From Asterochloris sp. CNOR1 (taxonomy: Eukaryota > Chlorophyta > Trebouxiophyceae > Trebouxiales > Trebouxiaceae), in the NCBI GenBank assembly GCA_963969365.1, contig OZ017760.1, positions 1,612,001 to 1,676,000 on the forward strand: a DNA stretch of 64,000 nucleotides, given 5' to 3'. The notes under the pieces were generated by a model. That model made no database searches. It worked only from the letters and a program-made list of their open reading frames with translations, and was not told the DNA's origin. Both the position numbers and the translations under genes were made by a program. This document shows positions 46,901-57,800 of this stretch, piece after piece. How positions within the stretch are numbered: position 1 is the stretch's first letter; each line of letters opens with the position of its first letter.

Positions 46901-49900
46901 AGGCTATCACTGCCGGCACAATGCTGCAGGCACCCAGCGAGCAGGTGTTCCTGCTGCAGCCCCAGCCCTGCAGTTTGCAGCAAGGCACCGGCCACACCCT
47001 GACACAAGCACTGGACCAGTGTCCAAAGCTGCAGCAGCACTGGCTGACCAGGGCCTGTGCAGCCTGCAGTAACATTATGGCACCCTGCAGGCTGCCTCTG
47101 CTTTTGAAGCATTCAACCAATGACTGACTCCTCTGCAGCCCTGGCCCACCAGAACGACTTCGACGTCTGCTGGTGCAAGGGCTCTGTGGCAGAGTGCATC
47201 TTCCAGCCCCTGATCCAGCGCATCCAGCAGGCAGGCGGCCGCATCGTGGGCGGCCAGTTTGTCACCAATGTGCAGGTGAACACCTGCCCACATGTGGAAC
47301 CTGGGGATTGGCTGTTGTGTGGCTGCATCGGCCCCTAGCAACTGGCAGCCAGGCTTAAGTCAGATGCTTCTGACTGGCTGGGCTGCGCTGTGGCTTGCTG
47401 CCTGCCTGTGTGCCACCTGCTACTCATTGCTGGCCCTGGATCTAAGTAGCTGGGCTGTTCTGCGGCGTGCTGCCTGCCTGTGTGCTACTCATTACTGGCC
47501 CACGGAGCTAACTTACCTGCCCCGTGCTGCCTGCAGGTGGATGCACACTCAGGTCAGGCCACGGGAGTGACCGCCACAGACCGCCAGGGGCAGAAGCATG
47601 ACTATCCAGCTGATGCAGTCGTCTTTGCTGTTGGCATCACAGGTGAGGCAGCAGCCACGACCCTGTTGCTGCTGCGCAAGGACTGCTGTGGCATGTCCAC
47701 AACAACCTGCTGCAGCAAAGGGGAGCCTCATTGCGCTGCACTGCAGTACCAGTGGCGTGCAACTGTCCCTGCAGACTTGACGCATCAGCAGGGGAATGTC
47801 ACCTCGGTGCGCTGCAGCACCAGCACCGTGCAGCCATGTCAGCAGCTCATGCCTCTGCCGACATGGGCAGAGCAACAACTGGTTGCTTGCACGACCTGCA
47901 GCCCAGGAAAGCGTACCTGCAGAGCTGACGCCTCAGACCTGCGCTACAGTGCAGGCATGCAGAAGCTGGTGAGCGGGTGCTCGTCCCTGGCGCAGCGCCC
48001 AGAGTTCAGGAAGATCCTCAATCTGAGCGGGCTGGACGTTATTGCCACCCGCCTGTGGTGAGGTTGCAGACATGCATCTGTTTGAAAGCGGACACTTGCT
48101 ATGCTGTGTCATGTCAGACGACCTGCTGCTGCCCTTAGGTGCTGCCTGCCTGGGATCTGCTAGATGCCCTGGACGTACACTCCCCTGCAGCCTGGTCTGT
48201 GTTGGGCTGACTGCCCTTGTTGGGGTGGTGTTAGGGTGCAGAGCAGGCTGCACATGCTAGCTCTCTCGCCCTTTGGCGGTGGGTGTACAGGTGTGTCGCA
48301 TTGCTAGAAATCCTGCATGGCAGGCTGCCGGTCTGATCAGCAGCACTGATGCAGATGGCTTTCTAGTGTTGTGCACATGTTCTGCAATCTCCTGCTTCGC
48401 ACAATGTGCCACACCTTCAGGTCTCTTTGCACTGCCCTGCAGGCTGGACCGGAAGGTTCAGACCCAGTTCCCCGCCAACGTGCTCTCGGGCTTTGATGAC
48501 ACGATGGGCAGCACCTATTTTAACCTCAATGAGCTGCAGGTAGGCTGGTACTGACAGCCAGCAAACAGCGACCTGGCGGTGGGCGGCGGACGGTTTGCTG
48601 TGTGAGGCCCAGTCAGTGTGCTGTCAACATGGCAGCAAAGCTGCCTCTGCCCTGTTCATGCGCTGAGCACCTCCTCTGGAGGTAGGGCGCTGCAGCAGCA
48701 AAAAGGTTGGCTGGTTCCCTATGCAGAGAAGTAGCTGCAGGGGTGTAGGGCAAGTTCTGACGTGAGCATACACAGATGCACATGTATTGGGTTGGAGATC
48801 TGAATGGGAATGTGAGTTCCTGCGACTTGTAAACTAAGCAGCTTGTGTGCAATTTTTTATAATTACAGGGTCACTTGACAGAACATCAGAGCTTGCCACC
48901 TCTACCCTGCTGAGCGGGTCCGCTGTCAGTATCGACAATGGCAGTGTGACTTCTATCAGTTGCTGGAAGCAGCACATTGCAGACTCAGCGTCATCAGCCT
49001 GTCTTTGCCATGCGATACAGCCAAAAGCATCCCTTTCTGCACTGCAGGACGAGTATGCTGATGAGCCTGGCACAGTGATTGCCTCAGACTTCTACCACTC
49101 CAATGAGCTGATGCCCCTATCTGACGAAGCCATCATCAATCGAGTGGTCAGCAACATGGGCGCCTGCGAGCCAGCCTTTTTGGGAGCGCAGGTGAGTACT
49201 GTTGGGGAGGCATCAGTGTGGTGTTTTGGGTTCAGCAGTGTCAGGTCGCACACGCCATGTCAGCAGCCCTCCCCGGGTGACTGGTGGGTGTTTTTGGAAG
49301 ATGTAGCCTGGCAGTGCAGGGGTTGCACAGACCTGGTCAGCTGCTGGCAGCCATGGGCAGCACAGATCAGTATGTGTTAGAGCCTGTTGACCTGCCGGTG
49401 CAGGGGCTGCACAAACCTTGTTGGTGTCGTCGCAGGGGGCCAAGGGTGAGCACTGTCGCATGGAGTTGACCTGGCATGGGCTTGCCAGCAGCCTGCCAGG
49501 GGGGTCCACTCAAAATTGTGGGGAAGGTATTGTCAGCCTGCCAGTGCAGGCTACAACAGCCGCACGGGGTCGACAGGCAGGAGCAGGCTGGCGCAGGCCT
49601 GCTTCATGCAGATCGTGTACAACAGACAGTCAATGACTGCTGCCTGCCTGCAGGCCTGCCTGCTGTGACAATTCCCCAAGACCCCCTGCTGCTACAGCCA
49701 TTTTCATGCTCAATGTGCAGGTGATTGACAGCAAGGTCCTGCGCTTCCCTAAGGCTGTGACCCACTTCAGTCCGGGCTCCCACGCCTCGCGCCCGCGCCA
49801 GCAGACTTCATTTGGCAACGTCTTCATCGCTGGGGACTGGGTCAGGGACCTCGATCATGGAGCCAATGGGCTGTCTCAGGAAAGAACTTTGCACTGCAGT

Positions 49901-50226
49901 CAGCCCCAAGTCATTCTGCAGAGGCTGGCAATTCTACATGAATTGCAAGGGGCCTGACGCCAATTTGCACACACTTGCAGAACGTCATCCCTGCCCTTTG
50001 GCCAGATCGCTCCCATTGCCCCACTGGAAGCTTTTGCAATGCTGTGCAGGAACGTGCCTATGTCAGTGGACTGACAGCTGCAAATCTTGTGGTCAGGCGG
50101 CTGGATGTGGGGGTCGAGGCTAAAGTGCTCCCTGTGGAGGCAGACGAGCCCCACATTGTGGTGGCAAGGCAGGCCAACAAGCTTTTCAAGTCAGCATTAG
50201 AGGCTGTGCTGCCAGCACCGCTGTAA
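43994..50226 (+). CDS. FAD-dependent desaturase/amine-oxidase-like enzyme, probably plastid
   Basis: Thirteen exons: 43994-44243, 44370-44515, 44752-44828, 45292-45390, 45703-45825, 46285-46403, 47139-47275, 47537-47642, 47955-48057, 48443-48539, 49048-49191, 49721-49879 and 50050-50226 (TAA), about 578 residues. A dinucleotide-binding motif VVIIGSGWAGFGAAKHL lies near residues 75-90, followed by EQGYGVTLVDGSPNPGGLSA, the FAD ribose-binding region of the carotenoid desaturase/protoporphyrinogen oxidase/amine oxidase superfamily. The C-terminal FAD motif is NVFIAGDWVRDLDHGANGLS then ERAYVSGL. The ~70-residue leader is rich in Arg, Ala, Gln and Cys and nearly free of acids, like a chloroplast transit peptide (inference). 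Substrate unknown; isoprenoid or tetrapyrrole redox chemistry is plausible. The border after 49879 has no GT or GC where conservation expects the exon to end. ATG 43994 is only 85 bases after the previous stop. Confidence 0.88.
45141..45265 (+). repeat. Two-copy 62 bp repeat in FAD-enzyme intron 3
   Basis: Units start 'tgttgtttaaggc' and 'tgttgatttaggc' and both contain 'aacaagctg' and 'gcaagctt'. They lie at 45141-45202 and 45203-45265. Confidence 0.82.
47385..47536 (+). repeat. Tandem duplication ending at the FAD-enzyme exon 8 acceptor
   Basis: Two units share 'gctgcctgcctgtgtgc', 'ctactcatt' and 'ctggccc'. A third partial copy 'gtgctgcctgcag' is the true acceptor before exon 47537. The earlier units lack the terminal AG or are weaker acceptors. 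Confidence 0.82.
49305..49560 (+). repeat. Degenerate repeats in FAD-enzyme intron 11
   Basis: 'agtgcaggggttgcacagacc', 'ggtgcaggggctgcacaaacc' and a weaker 'agtgcaggctacaaca' recur at about 49312, 49397 and 49540, giving a loose repeat with TGCAG cores. Confidence 0.65.
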
Positions 50227-50535
50227 GCGGCTGCCACCAGACGCTTTGTTCAAATTTGTTTTGCTGGACTGAAAATTTTTGCAATTGCTATTGATCATAG
50301 TACAATATTGATCAGGAATGTCAATCATTGCTGTCAGTGGTTGCTGAATTTGAATAGCATGAAAGCAAGGCAGGGGAAAGTCAGGGCCGGCCGACATGTC
50401 AGGCGTTTTAAGCAACTGCCAGTAAGTGGGGGTCAGGGCTGAGCGAGTGCCGTTTGAATGCAGCAACAAGGTCATGGGGGAGCACTTTTCCTCTCAAGTG
50501 CGGTGGGAAGCAATCAAGCAGATAGGGGCAGACTT
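50227..50535. other. Convergent 3' stretch
   Basis: AT-rich space between the 3' ends of the FAD enzyme (+) and glycosyltransferase (-). No further signal seen. Confidence 0.5.
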
Positions 50536-53500
50536 TTAGACAGAACCTGAGACAGACACTGATGCGTTTTGATGCTTCGCCTTGTCCATGTAGCCAGCAT
50601 AGGCCATCATCATCTCCTTGTACAGCCTGCAAGCAGGCAGGCAGCACCTCAGGCACTGGCAGTGTCAACTTGCCTGAGGCAGACAAGGAATGATTGCAAC
50701 AATGCAGGCCGAGGTCACTTCAGACTGCAAGGCCGTGGGCCACAGCCAAGTTTGAAGGCAGGCAGCCATCTAAAGGCTACCAGCGTGACCATCTTAGAAA
50801 CAAAGAGGAGTGCAACTCTCAGGTCTGCCGGCGAGCTTGCAGTTGCTGGGCCAAAGAATCTCACAGCGCTTCAGTCTTTTGCTTGCAGGCATTGAGGACA
50901 GGCAGCAATCTTCCGCAGTGGTGCAGGCTTTGATACATAGGGACCCTGAGAGTCCCCGACCTGCCCTCAAGCATAGATGGTCACGCAGGCCGGGAGGCAC
51001 ACAAAAGCATGCTCTGCCTCTGCTCACCTGCCCTCATCGGGCGCCATCAAGTAGATGTCGGCATAGACCTCGAAGCAGGGGCAGTCTTCCTTTAGCCTGT
51101 CCAAGCGCCACTCATCCCTGGCGAGCACATAGCAATCAAGGCAGCGCTCAGGCTTGGGGCCGTGGGCGTGGGTCAGAACAATGCTTGCGCTAGAGCCCCA
51201 GTAGCCTGCAGCAAGGAGGAATGACAGATGTCAGCGCACAATGATGCAGCTTTGCAGTATATGCTGCGCATGGGCCTGGGGCACTGGCACGGCCCAGACA
51301 ATGTCTGCGCAGGAGCCCCAGCAGCCCACATAGAAGACATGACACAAGGATGGACCAGGCTGTGCAGGCCAAGCAGCAAGCCATCAGCATGGGATCTGCA
51401 CAATGCTTGCATTAGAGCCTGAGTAAGCTCCAGCAAGGGGCAGGACCAATGCGTTACAGAGCTCTGGCAGCTACCCTCTTCAAGTGCGGGGCAGCCTGAT
51501 GCATGCATGGCAGCTGCAGCAGCCTGCACAAGGGATGACGTAAGTGTGACAGGCACGTTGAGCCCTGGTACAAGCACGCCAGTAGCCTGTGCAATACATG
51601 TAGGGTGTGCAGCTGAGGCCGGGGCATGACGCAGTTTCCAAGGCTGCGTGTAGATGCCTGCAGGATGCCACACAGCACTTGCAGTGCAGCAGATGGTGTC
51701 ATGTTGTCTCATTCCTCAGCTCCTGAAGTGATGGACTGCCCTACAGGTGCAGGGCTATGAGGCACCACCTCGGGCTCTGTTTGGGCTTAGAGCAGGCAAG
51801 GAACCCACCTTTCCAGTTGAAGCGGTCTGGGAGGGTGACGATCTTGGAGCCAGCACCAAATCCATAGTACTCATTCAGCATTGACTGCTCGAAGGCGGGG
51901 AAGTCCCAGCCATGGTTGTTGCCAAAAGCCTTCAGAGCAGGCCACTCTGCTGCCATTCCCTGCAGGCAGAAGGTACTGCAGTCAGTCCAAAGACTTGTGT
52001 GTGTTTGTGCAGACTCCTGTTTGCAAGAAGGCTGCACAGCGCAGAGCAGGCCAGGTTCTGCCTGGCCCAACTGGTTCAACCTCCTGCTGTCAGGTGAGAC
52101 ACGTGCGCCCTGATGGCAGGGTATGCAGGCAGCAGGATCAAGGCAAGGTGCAGGTTCGGCAGGCGAGCCTCATCAAGCAGAACATCCAGAGGGGTCCCTG
52201 GGCGACTCAGTGTGGCCCCAGGACTTCAGTTGAGATCATTGCGCAGCTTGCTGCCTGAGCAGGCCACGCTCCTAGACCCAATCACTGTGCCCCAGCACTT
52301 TTGCAGGAGATAGCACACAGAGGTTCTCAAAAGCACGACAGCTGGCTGCCTGTAATCCCTAGCCCCTGACCAAGGCCACCTTGCTCTGTAGCCTCTCACA
52401 AAGGCTGCAAGCGTAGCAGCTGACCAGCACACCACCACCCACAGTGCCTTGAAAACCAGGGAGCACACAGGCCTCACCGAAATGTTCATGAGCATGACGC
52501 CACTGTTGAACGTATTGAACTCATCGCCTCTGTGGTTGACTTCAGGAGTCAAAGCAATGACTGCTGGCCTGTCCACCGTGCAGGGGTCAAAGGTGCTCCA
52601 GAACATCACATCCACATCTGTATACACTGCAGACAAGCACACAGACGGGCTGTGTCAAGAGCAGCCAGCTGAGGCTCACTCTCACATACATATTGCTTGG
52701 TGCAGTAGTAGTTCTTGATGGCAAGGCACAGCTCAAGGGACCACAGGGGCAGCACTGAGGCAAGAAACTGCAGGACAGAGGCTGCGTTGCTGCAGGAGCA
52801 CACAGCAGATGAGCCTCAACAGGCTGCCAATGAGAAGCAACAGGTGCCTTGAAGCACTTCTGCAGGACACCAGAGGGTTGCCCAGCCAAGCCTGGGCAGG
52901 CACCTGCAGCTGTCCGTCTAGCTTCCTGACAGCTGCAAGTGCACTCACAGCTCGTGACTTCCAGCTGCAGCGACACGCAGCACACTGATACCAGCAAGCA
53001 GCAGCCTGCAGCCAGAGTGGCCTGAGGGCGGTCTGCAGCTGCCTGCAGCAAGCAATGCCCCTGAAGCAGCGGCAACCCAAAAGCCCAGCTGGACTCACAG
53101 ACATAGTCCTTGTTGATGACCCCTGCCAGGTCTGGATGGGACTTGCCCAGCTGTTTCAGCAGTTCAGGCACAATCGTGGGCAGGTCCAGGCGCGCATAGA
53201 TGTTCTCCACGTAGAGGTGGTAGTCCTCGTGGCCGCGGGCTTCGTTGCGTTCACTGGGCTGCCCTGCCACGGCCTGCACGACAGGGAGGCAGCTCCTGAG
53301 GGTTGGCAGACACATAGTGATGATGGGCTGAGGCTATTTGTGAGCTGCACTAGGCTTGCTGGGCTTGCCCTGCCATGGCCCGAACCTCACAGATGTCTCG
53401 GTCATCCATGCTTGGGGGTTGATCCTCAGAGCTGCACGCTCTGCTGTGCCTGCTGGGCCCCCCTGCCATTGCCAGCATGGGATCTTGAGCATCACTGGAT

Positions 53501-54650
53501 GCTGCACTCCTCTCTTAGCAGCATTCATATTCTGCACACCGCGGTAGCAGGAGTACACCTGAAGGGAGGTGCTGCTGCCTGTGTCCCGGCCTGTATGAGC
53601 ACTGGCGTGGCCTTCAGGCACGACTGCATGACGTGTCTCCTGCTGGCGTCAGTGCAGACGCACCCTAGGACCCAATGCATGTCTGTTTGCCAGTGCTCCT
53701 GCAGAAGATGTCTGCCAAACCCTACTCAAAAGCACGCTGACCTGAATGTCCTTCAAGAAAGTGAGTCTGTGGTGGTACACCAGGCAGCCATGCTCCCGGA
53801 ACCAGTTGAGCATGTCGTGATAGGTGTTGGCGTCTGACTCGGGCTGCTGATCTGCGAAGATGAGGATGGGCACCAGGTTGGGGCTGTTCTCCTGGGCAGA
53901 CAGAACTGCTGCCTGGGCATAACGCCTGCAGCCAGTGGGGGCCACAGCAGTTAGACAGAGCAAACGCAGCCATGTCAATTGCTTGGGCGCAGAGATGCAG
54001 CAGGCCAGCACTGCTCAATCCCAATGTGGAGGGCACAATGCCTGCAGGCCGGGGGAGACACCCTTTGCTGTGGCTGGCTTTCTGTCAAAGATCTGGGACT
54101 GTTTTGGGCGGACAGCACTGCTGCCTGGACATTGTGCAGAATGCGTCTGCTTTGGCGGCGGGCCTGTTATGAAAGACCTGTTGCCTGGACGTAGCGCTTG
54201 CAGGCAGCTGGAACTGACAACCTCATGAGGTGAAGATCAGGCAGGATACACATGGGCCACCTGGGTGACTGATGCGGTCAAGATGAGGCTTGGGGCCCAC
54301 CTGGCTGGGACAAACTGACTGATGAGCAGGTCTGGCAAGCGCAGGATTGAGCAAAGCCAAACTGCTCACCAGTAGTCCTTGTCAAGGGGGGTGTAAGAAC
54401 TCTGAGCTGTGAACCAGAGCATGCGCTGCCTGCAGCCCTTCCAGCGTTCCACAGGGAGCAGGGCAACATGCTGGTCCAGCATTTGCAGACTGGCCTGCTG
54501 CAGGGCCTTCCTGGTGGTGTTGTGGTGATGCTGACTCAATGCGCTGCGCCAGAAGTTACCCCAGCCCGACACCTGGCCTGTCAGTTGCAGGCCCAGGAGA
54601 CAGGCCAGCAGCAAGGCCTTCCAGGAGGCCCGATGGGGTCTCTCCCACAT
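50536..54650 (-). CDS. Secretory-pathway glycosyltransferase with a DxD motif
   Basis: Seven exons in transcript order: 54650-54370, 53925-53742, 53273-53099, 52626-52478, 51959-51809, 51205-51028 and 50626-50536, 402 residues. A basic N-terminus then WKALLLACLLGLQLTG is a signal peptide or signal anchor. The nucleotide-sugar fold shows LWFTAQSSYTPLD, LVPILIFADQQ, LNWFREHGCLVYHH and FLKDIQ. YTDVDVMFWSTFDP carries the metal-binding D-x-D near residue 215, FNTFNSGVMLMN follows, and FEQSMLNEYYG gives the second conserved block. The layout resembles GT8-like retaining transferases (galactinol synthase or glycogenin type), but I cannot name the family with confidence. Cys-rich residues near the C-terminus (ERCLDCYV, DCPCFEVY) suggest disulfides. 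It likely acts in the Golgi or ER lumen. Three of its introns hold decayed copies of the next exon start. Confidence 0.87.
51271..51440 (-). repeat. Two decayed copies of glycosyltransferase exon 6 start
   Basis: The true edge (plus strand 51171-51212) reads 'caatgcttgcgctagagccc' then 'gtagcctgcag'. Copies lie at 51271-51333 ('caatgtctgcgcaggagccc' then 'gcagcccac') and 51385-51440 ('caatgcttgcattagagcct' then 'gagtaagctccagcaag'). The spacing is about 100-120 bases. They are upstream of the exon in transcript direction. Confidence 0.9.
53357..53480 (-). repeat. Decayed copies of glycosyltransferase exon 3 start
   Basis: The true edge (53253-53285) reads 'ctgggctgccctgccacggc' and then the acceptor. 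Similar blocks 'ctgggcttgccctgccatgg' (53359) and 'ctgggcccccctgccattgc' (53452) lie in the intron upstream in transcript direction. Confidence 0.7.
54094..54211 (-). repeat. Two decayed copies of glycosyltransferase exon 2 start
   Basis: The true edge (53881-53935) reads 'cagacagaactgctgcctgg' then 'cgcctgcagccag'. Copies lie at 54094-54145 ('cggacagcactgctgcctgg' then 'tgtgcagaatg') and 54160-54211 ('gaaagacctgttgcctggac' then 'gcgcttgcaggcag'). Confidence 0.85.
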
Positions 54651-54837
54651 TCCTTAAGCCCTCTGGAGAATGTCAAACAGCGGCTGCTACACCTTGACGG
54701 GAACCAGTTTGATGAACAGCTGTGTCGCCGTTACTAATTTCTCATCAAATACGTGTATTCTTTTCCCACAGTGATCAAGCAAAGCAGGCATTGATGCAGC
54801 TTTTGCACGTCTTCAGGGGGCCTCGCTTGAAGCATGC

Positions 54838-57800
54838 TCAGTAGTCCCTCCTCCTGGGGCTGCGGTCTCTATCTCTGTCCCCACCATCTGCGGCATGGTG
54901 ATCACACTGGTATAAGTTCATGCAAGGACTACAAGAGCACCCAGCCGCACCAGAGCTGATATGAAGCACATCGCTTCTAGAGCAAGCCAGGAACTTTGTT
55001 GAGCAAAATCATATGAGCTCAACGTGCAGAATTGCAGCAGTTGCAGCAAGCCCGCAGCATCAGCAGGTTCGCAAATGAAGGAGGCTCACCACCTCTGAGA
55101 CGTGCAAGAGCAGCCTCCTCGCGAGACTTCCTGTCACCGCCGTCCCTGCCTCCCCTGCGCTTTGGGCGGCCAAACTCATCATATCTGCAGCAGCAGCAGC
55201 TGGACCATGAGGAGCAGAGGAGCAGGGCTTCTTGCATGCATCACGTCCAGCCATGCAGCAGCTGGGCTGCAGGATGGCTATGTAGTGAAACTGCAGGCGT
55301 GCAGGTTGCACAGCTCACGGCCATGCAGCTCCCAGGCTGTGAGAGATGCTGCCGTTGCTGTCCAACATGGACAGGCTTAACAAACTCAGACAGGCGCTCA
55401 CTCATCATCATCCCGACCGCCTTCCCGCCTGCGGCGGCGAGACTCCTCCAGCTCCCTCTCATCCAACTCCTGCAAAGTAAGTTTGACTTCCTTTGAGTGC
55501 CTCAGTGCGAACAAACACTGATGCAAGGAGCTAGGGGAAGACATGCCCAACACCAGCAGGCACGAGATACCAATTCTCCAAGCGACATGGCTGTCAAGTG
55601 CAGCAGGTTCCTGCGCAAAGCAAATGACAACTGATGCAAGCAGCTGGGTACAGATACACCCAGCACCAGCAGGCATGGACCACCACCATTTTGAGTGACA
55701 TGGCTGTAAAATGCAGTGAGCTCCTGTGAAGATCAAGTAGCACAACCAGGATTTGGTGCCTGCCGCTGCATGTCAGTGACACCTGCTGCTCTTGCCATTA
55801 GTCTGCCACACTAACAGGGCTCTGTGCAGTTGAGGACCTGGCTGCAGTCTCATGAAGCACGTACTGCTGGCGCCTAAGCCCCCTGGCTGGCTAGAGAACG
55901 TGTGAGACCCTTGAGGTGAAAATCAGTATGCCATGCCTTTACAGGTAACAGTGGCTGGCCTTTCCCTGCCTGTTCCAAAGGAGGAAGGGCATAAGCACCT
56001 TGTAGCCACCAGCCTGGCCCTCCCGAGTCACGTCCACGGTGCCAGGCTTGGGCGCGTTGCACTGGTTGCAGGAGGAGCGGCGAGCCCAGTTCACATTGCC
56101 GCAAGAGGTGCAGGTCCAGTCTTCAGGCGCAAACAGCCCTGCAGTGGTGGGGGCCTGATGTCAGCAAGGGTACGCAGGGTGCTTGAGACAGGCAAAAGGA
56201 GACCTGCGGTGGCGGGTCAGCTCCTCTCAGCACGCGCATGCTGAGTGCTTCGGACACCTTGCAAGTACAGCCACGCCAGTGCTTTGGCACAAATAACTTG
56301 CCGAGCTCTGCAGCAATTGCATGCTGGCTGCCTGATATCTTTCTTGCAGGGGAGATCTGTGACAGTCCTGCCCTGCAGTGGTAGTAAGGACTGGCAGATG
56401 TGCTCAAGCACACCGCTGCTTGGGATGCGCACTGCAGGTGCAGTGCTCTATGTCTGCCGCATCAGTAACTGAGACACTTGCACCGAGACCCAGCAAGGGC
56501 TGCTGTTATCAGTGCTGCCCCACCTGGTGGACCCTGGGGGGCAGCCTCAGTCCTGCCCCTTCCTGCGCCACCACCATGGCCGCCACGGTCTGCAGTACAG
56601 AAGCACAGAGTGTCCCAGGCAAGGCACAGCAGTGTTTGCAGGCTGTACAGGGACTCCAACGTATCAACCATTGCCCTCAGCATGAGGCTACTTTATGTGC
56701 AGACCAATAAAGTGTAGCGTCACATGCTGTGCTGTGCCTATGGCAAGGAGGACGCAAGAAGAGTGCAAGAAATGTGTAGGTTCCTGTCTGACAGCTGACA
56801 GCCCCTGTCATTACAGCTAGCGGCCCCTCCCATGCAATGCACGGGGGACCTTATGAGCATGTCGCATTCAAGTGCTTTCATGGATGTTTACAGCAATTCT
56901 GCCTTCGATTGGACTGCGGAGCTCACCTCCCCCATAGCCACCACCGCCTCGACCGCCACCATAGCCTGCAGCACAGGTGGTGGACTGTTGTCGTGCGCAG
57001 AAGGGCATGCTGCATGTTTGCTTATCTGGGCAGAAGATGATGATGATCCAATGCAGGCCAGCCCTGTGGCAGATAAGGGGTCAAAGGGTTTCGCGGCTCA
57101 CCACCACCTCCTCCATAGCCACCCCCACCCATGTCACCGCCAGCATCAGCAGGCTTGGGCGTCCCACAACGGTTGCAGGAGCTCCTGCGGGGCAGCAGGG
57201 GCGCCTTGAAGCTTCAATGACGATAATCGTCAGCAGCATGCTCACTGCAGACTCTACTGCCACAATGTCAGCAGCAGGGCGCTTCTGGTGCCATGACCCA
57301 GCAGGTGCGCATTGCCATGCAGATTGTGCATCGCGGCTTGGGGGAGTGCTCCACCCCTGGGCACAGGCATGCACAGCACCAGCAGCTGCACATTCCTCAT
57401 TGGCAACAGTAGCTGAACCAGCATCTTGCGAAGCAGCAGTGAGTCCAGAACACTTCGTGATTCCAAGGGATGGACAATCCTCCTCAGCAGTAGCGGGTGC
57501 CATCTTTGCAGGCAGGCTGCTGCACCCACGGGCAGTGCTCACTTTGAGGCAAAGCAGTTGTTGCCACAGTTTGGGCATGGCCAGTCCCCAGGGCGGGGGG
57601 CAGGGCCGCCGCGACCGCCGCCGCCACCAGGTGGGCCCCCAAATCTGCCGCCACCACCGCCACCGCCGCTGCCGTAGCCTCCTGCAGCACAAGCTTGCTC
57701 AACCAAAGGATTTTGACAGAAGCTCACTCCCAGGTTACAGCCGTTGGGAGAGGTACTGTGAAGTCACGTCAATTTGAGCACCCACAGCTTCTTGTCCATC

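Noticed and set aside
53055-53837. Plus-strand open frame of about 260 codons
   Set aside because: Antisense to glycosyltransferase exons 2 and 3; no recognisable protein.
56977-57777. Plus-strand open frame of about 266 codons
   Set aside because: Shadow of the Gly-rich TAF15-like exons; the opposite strand carries RanBP2 fingers with clean splice phases.
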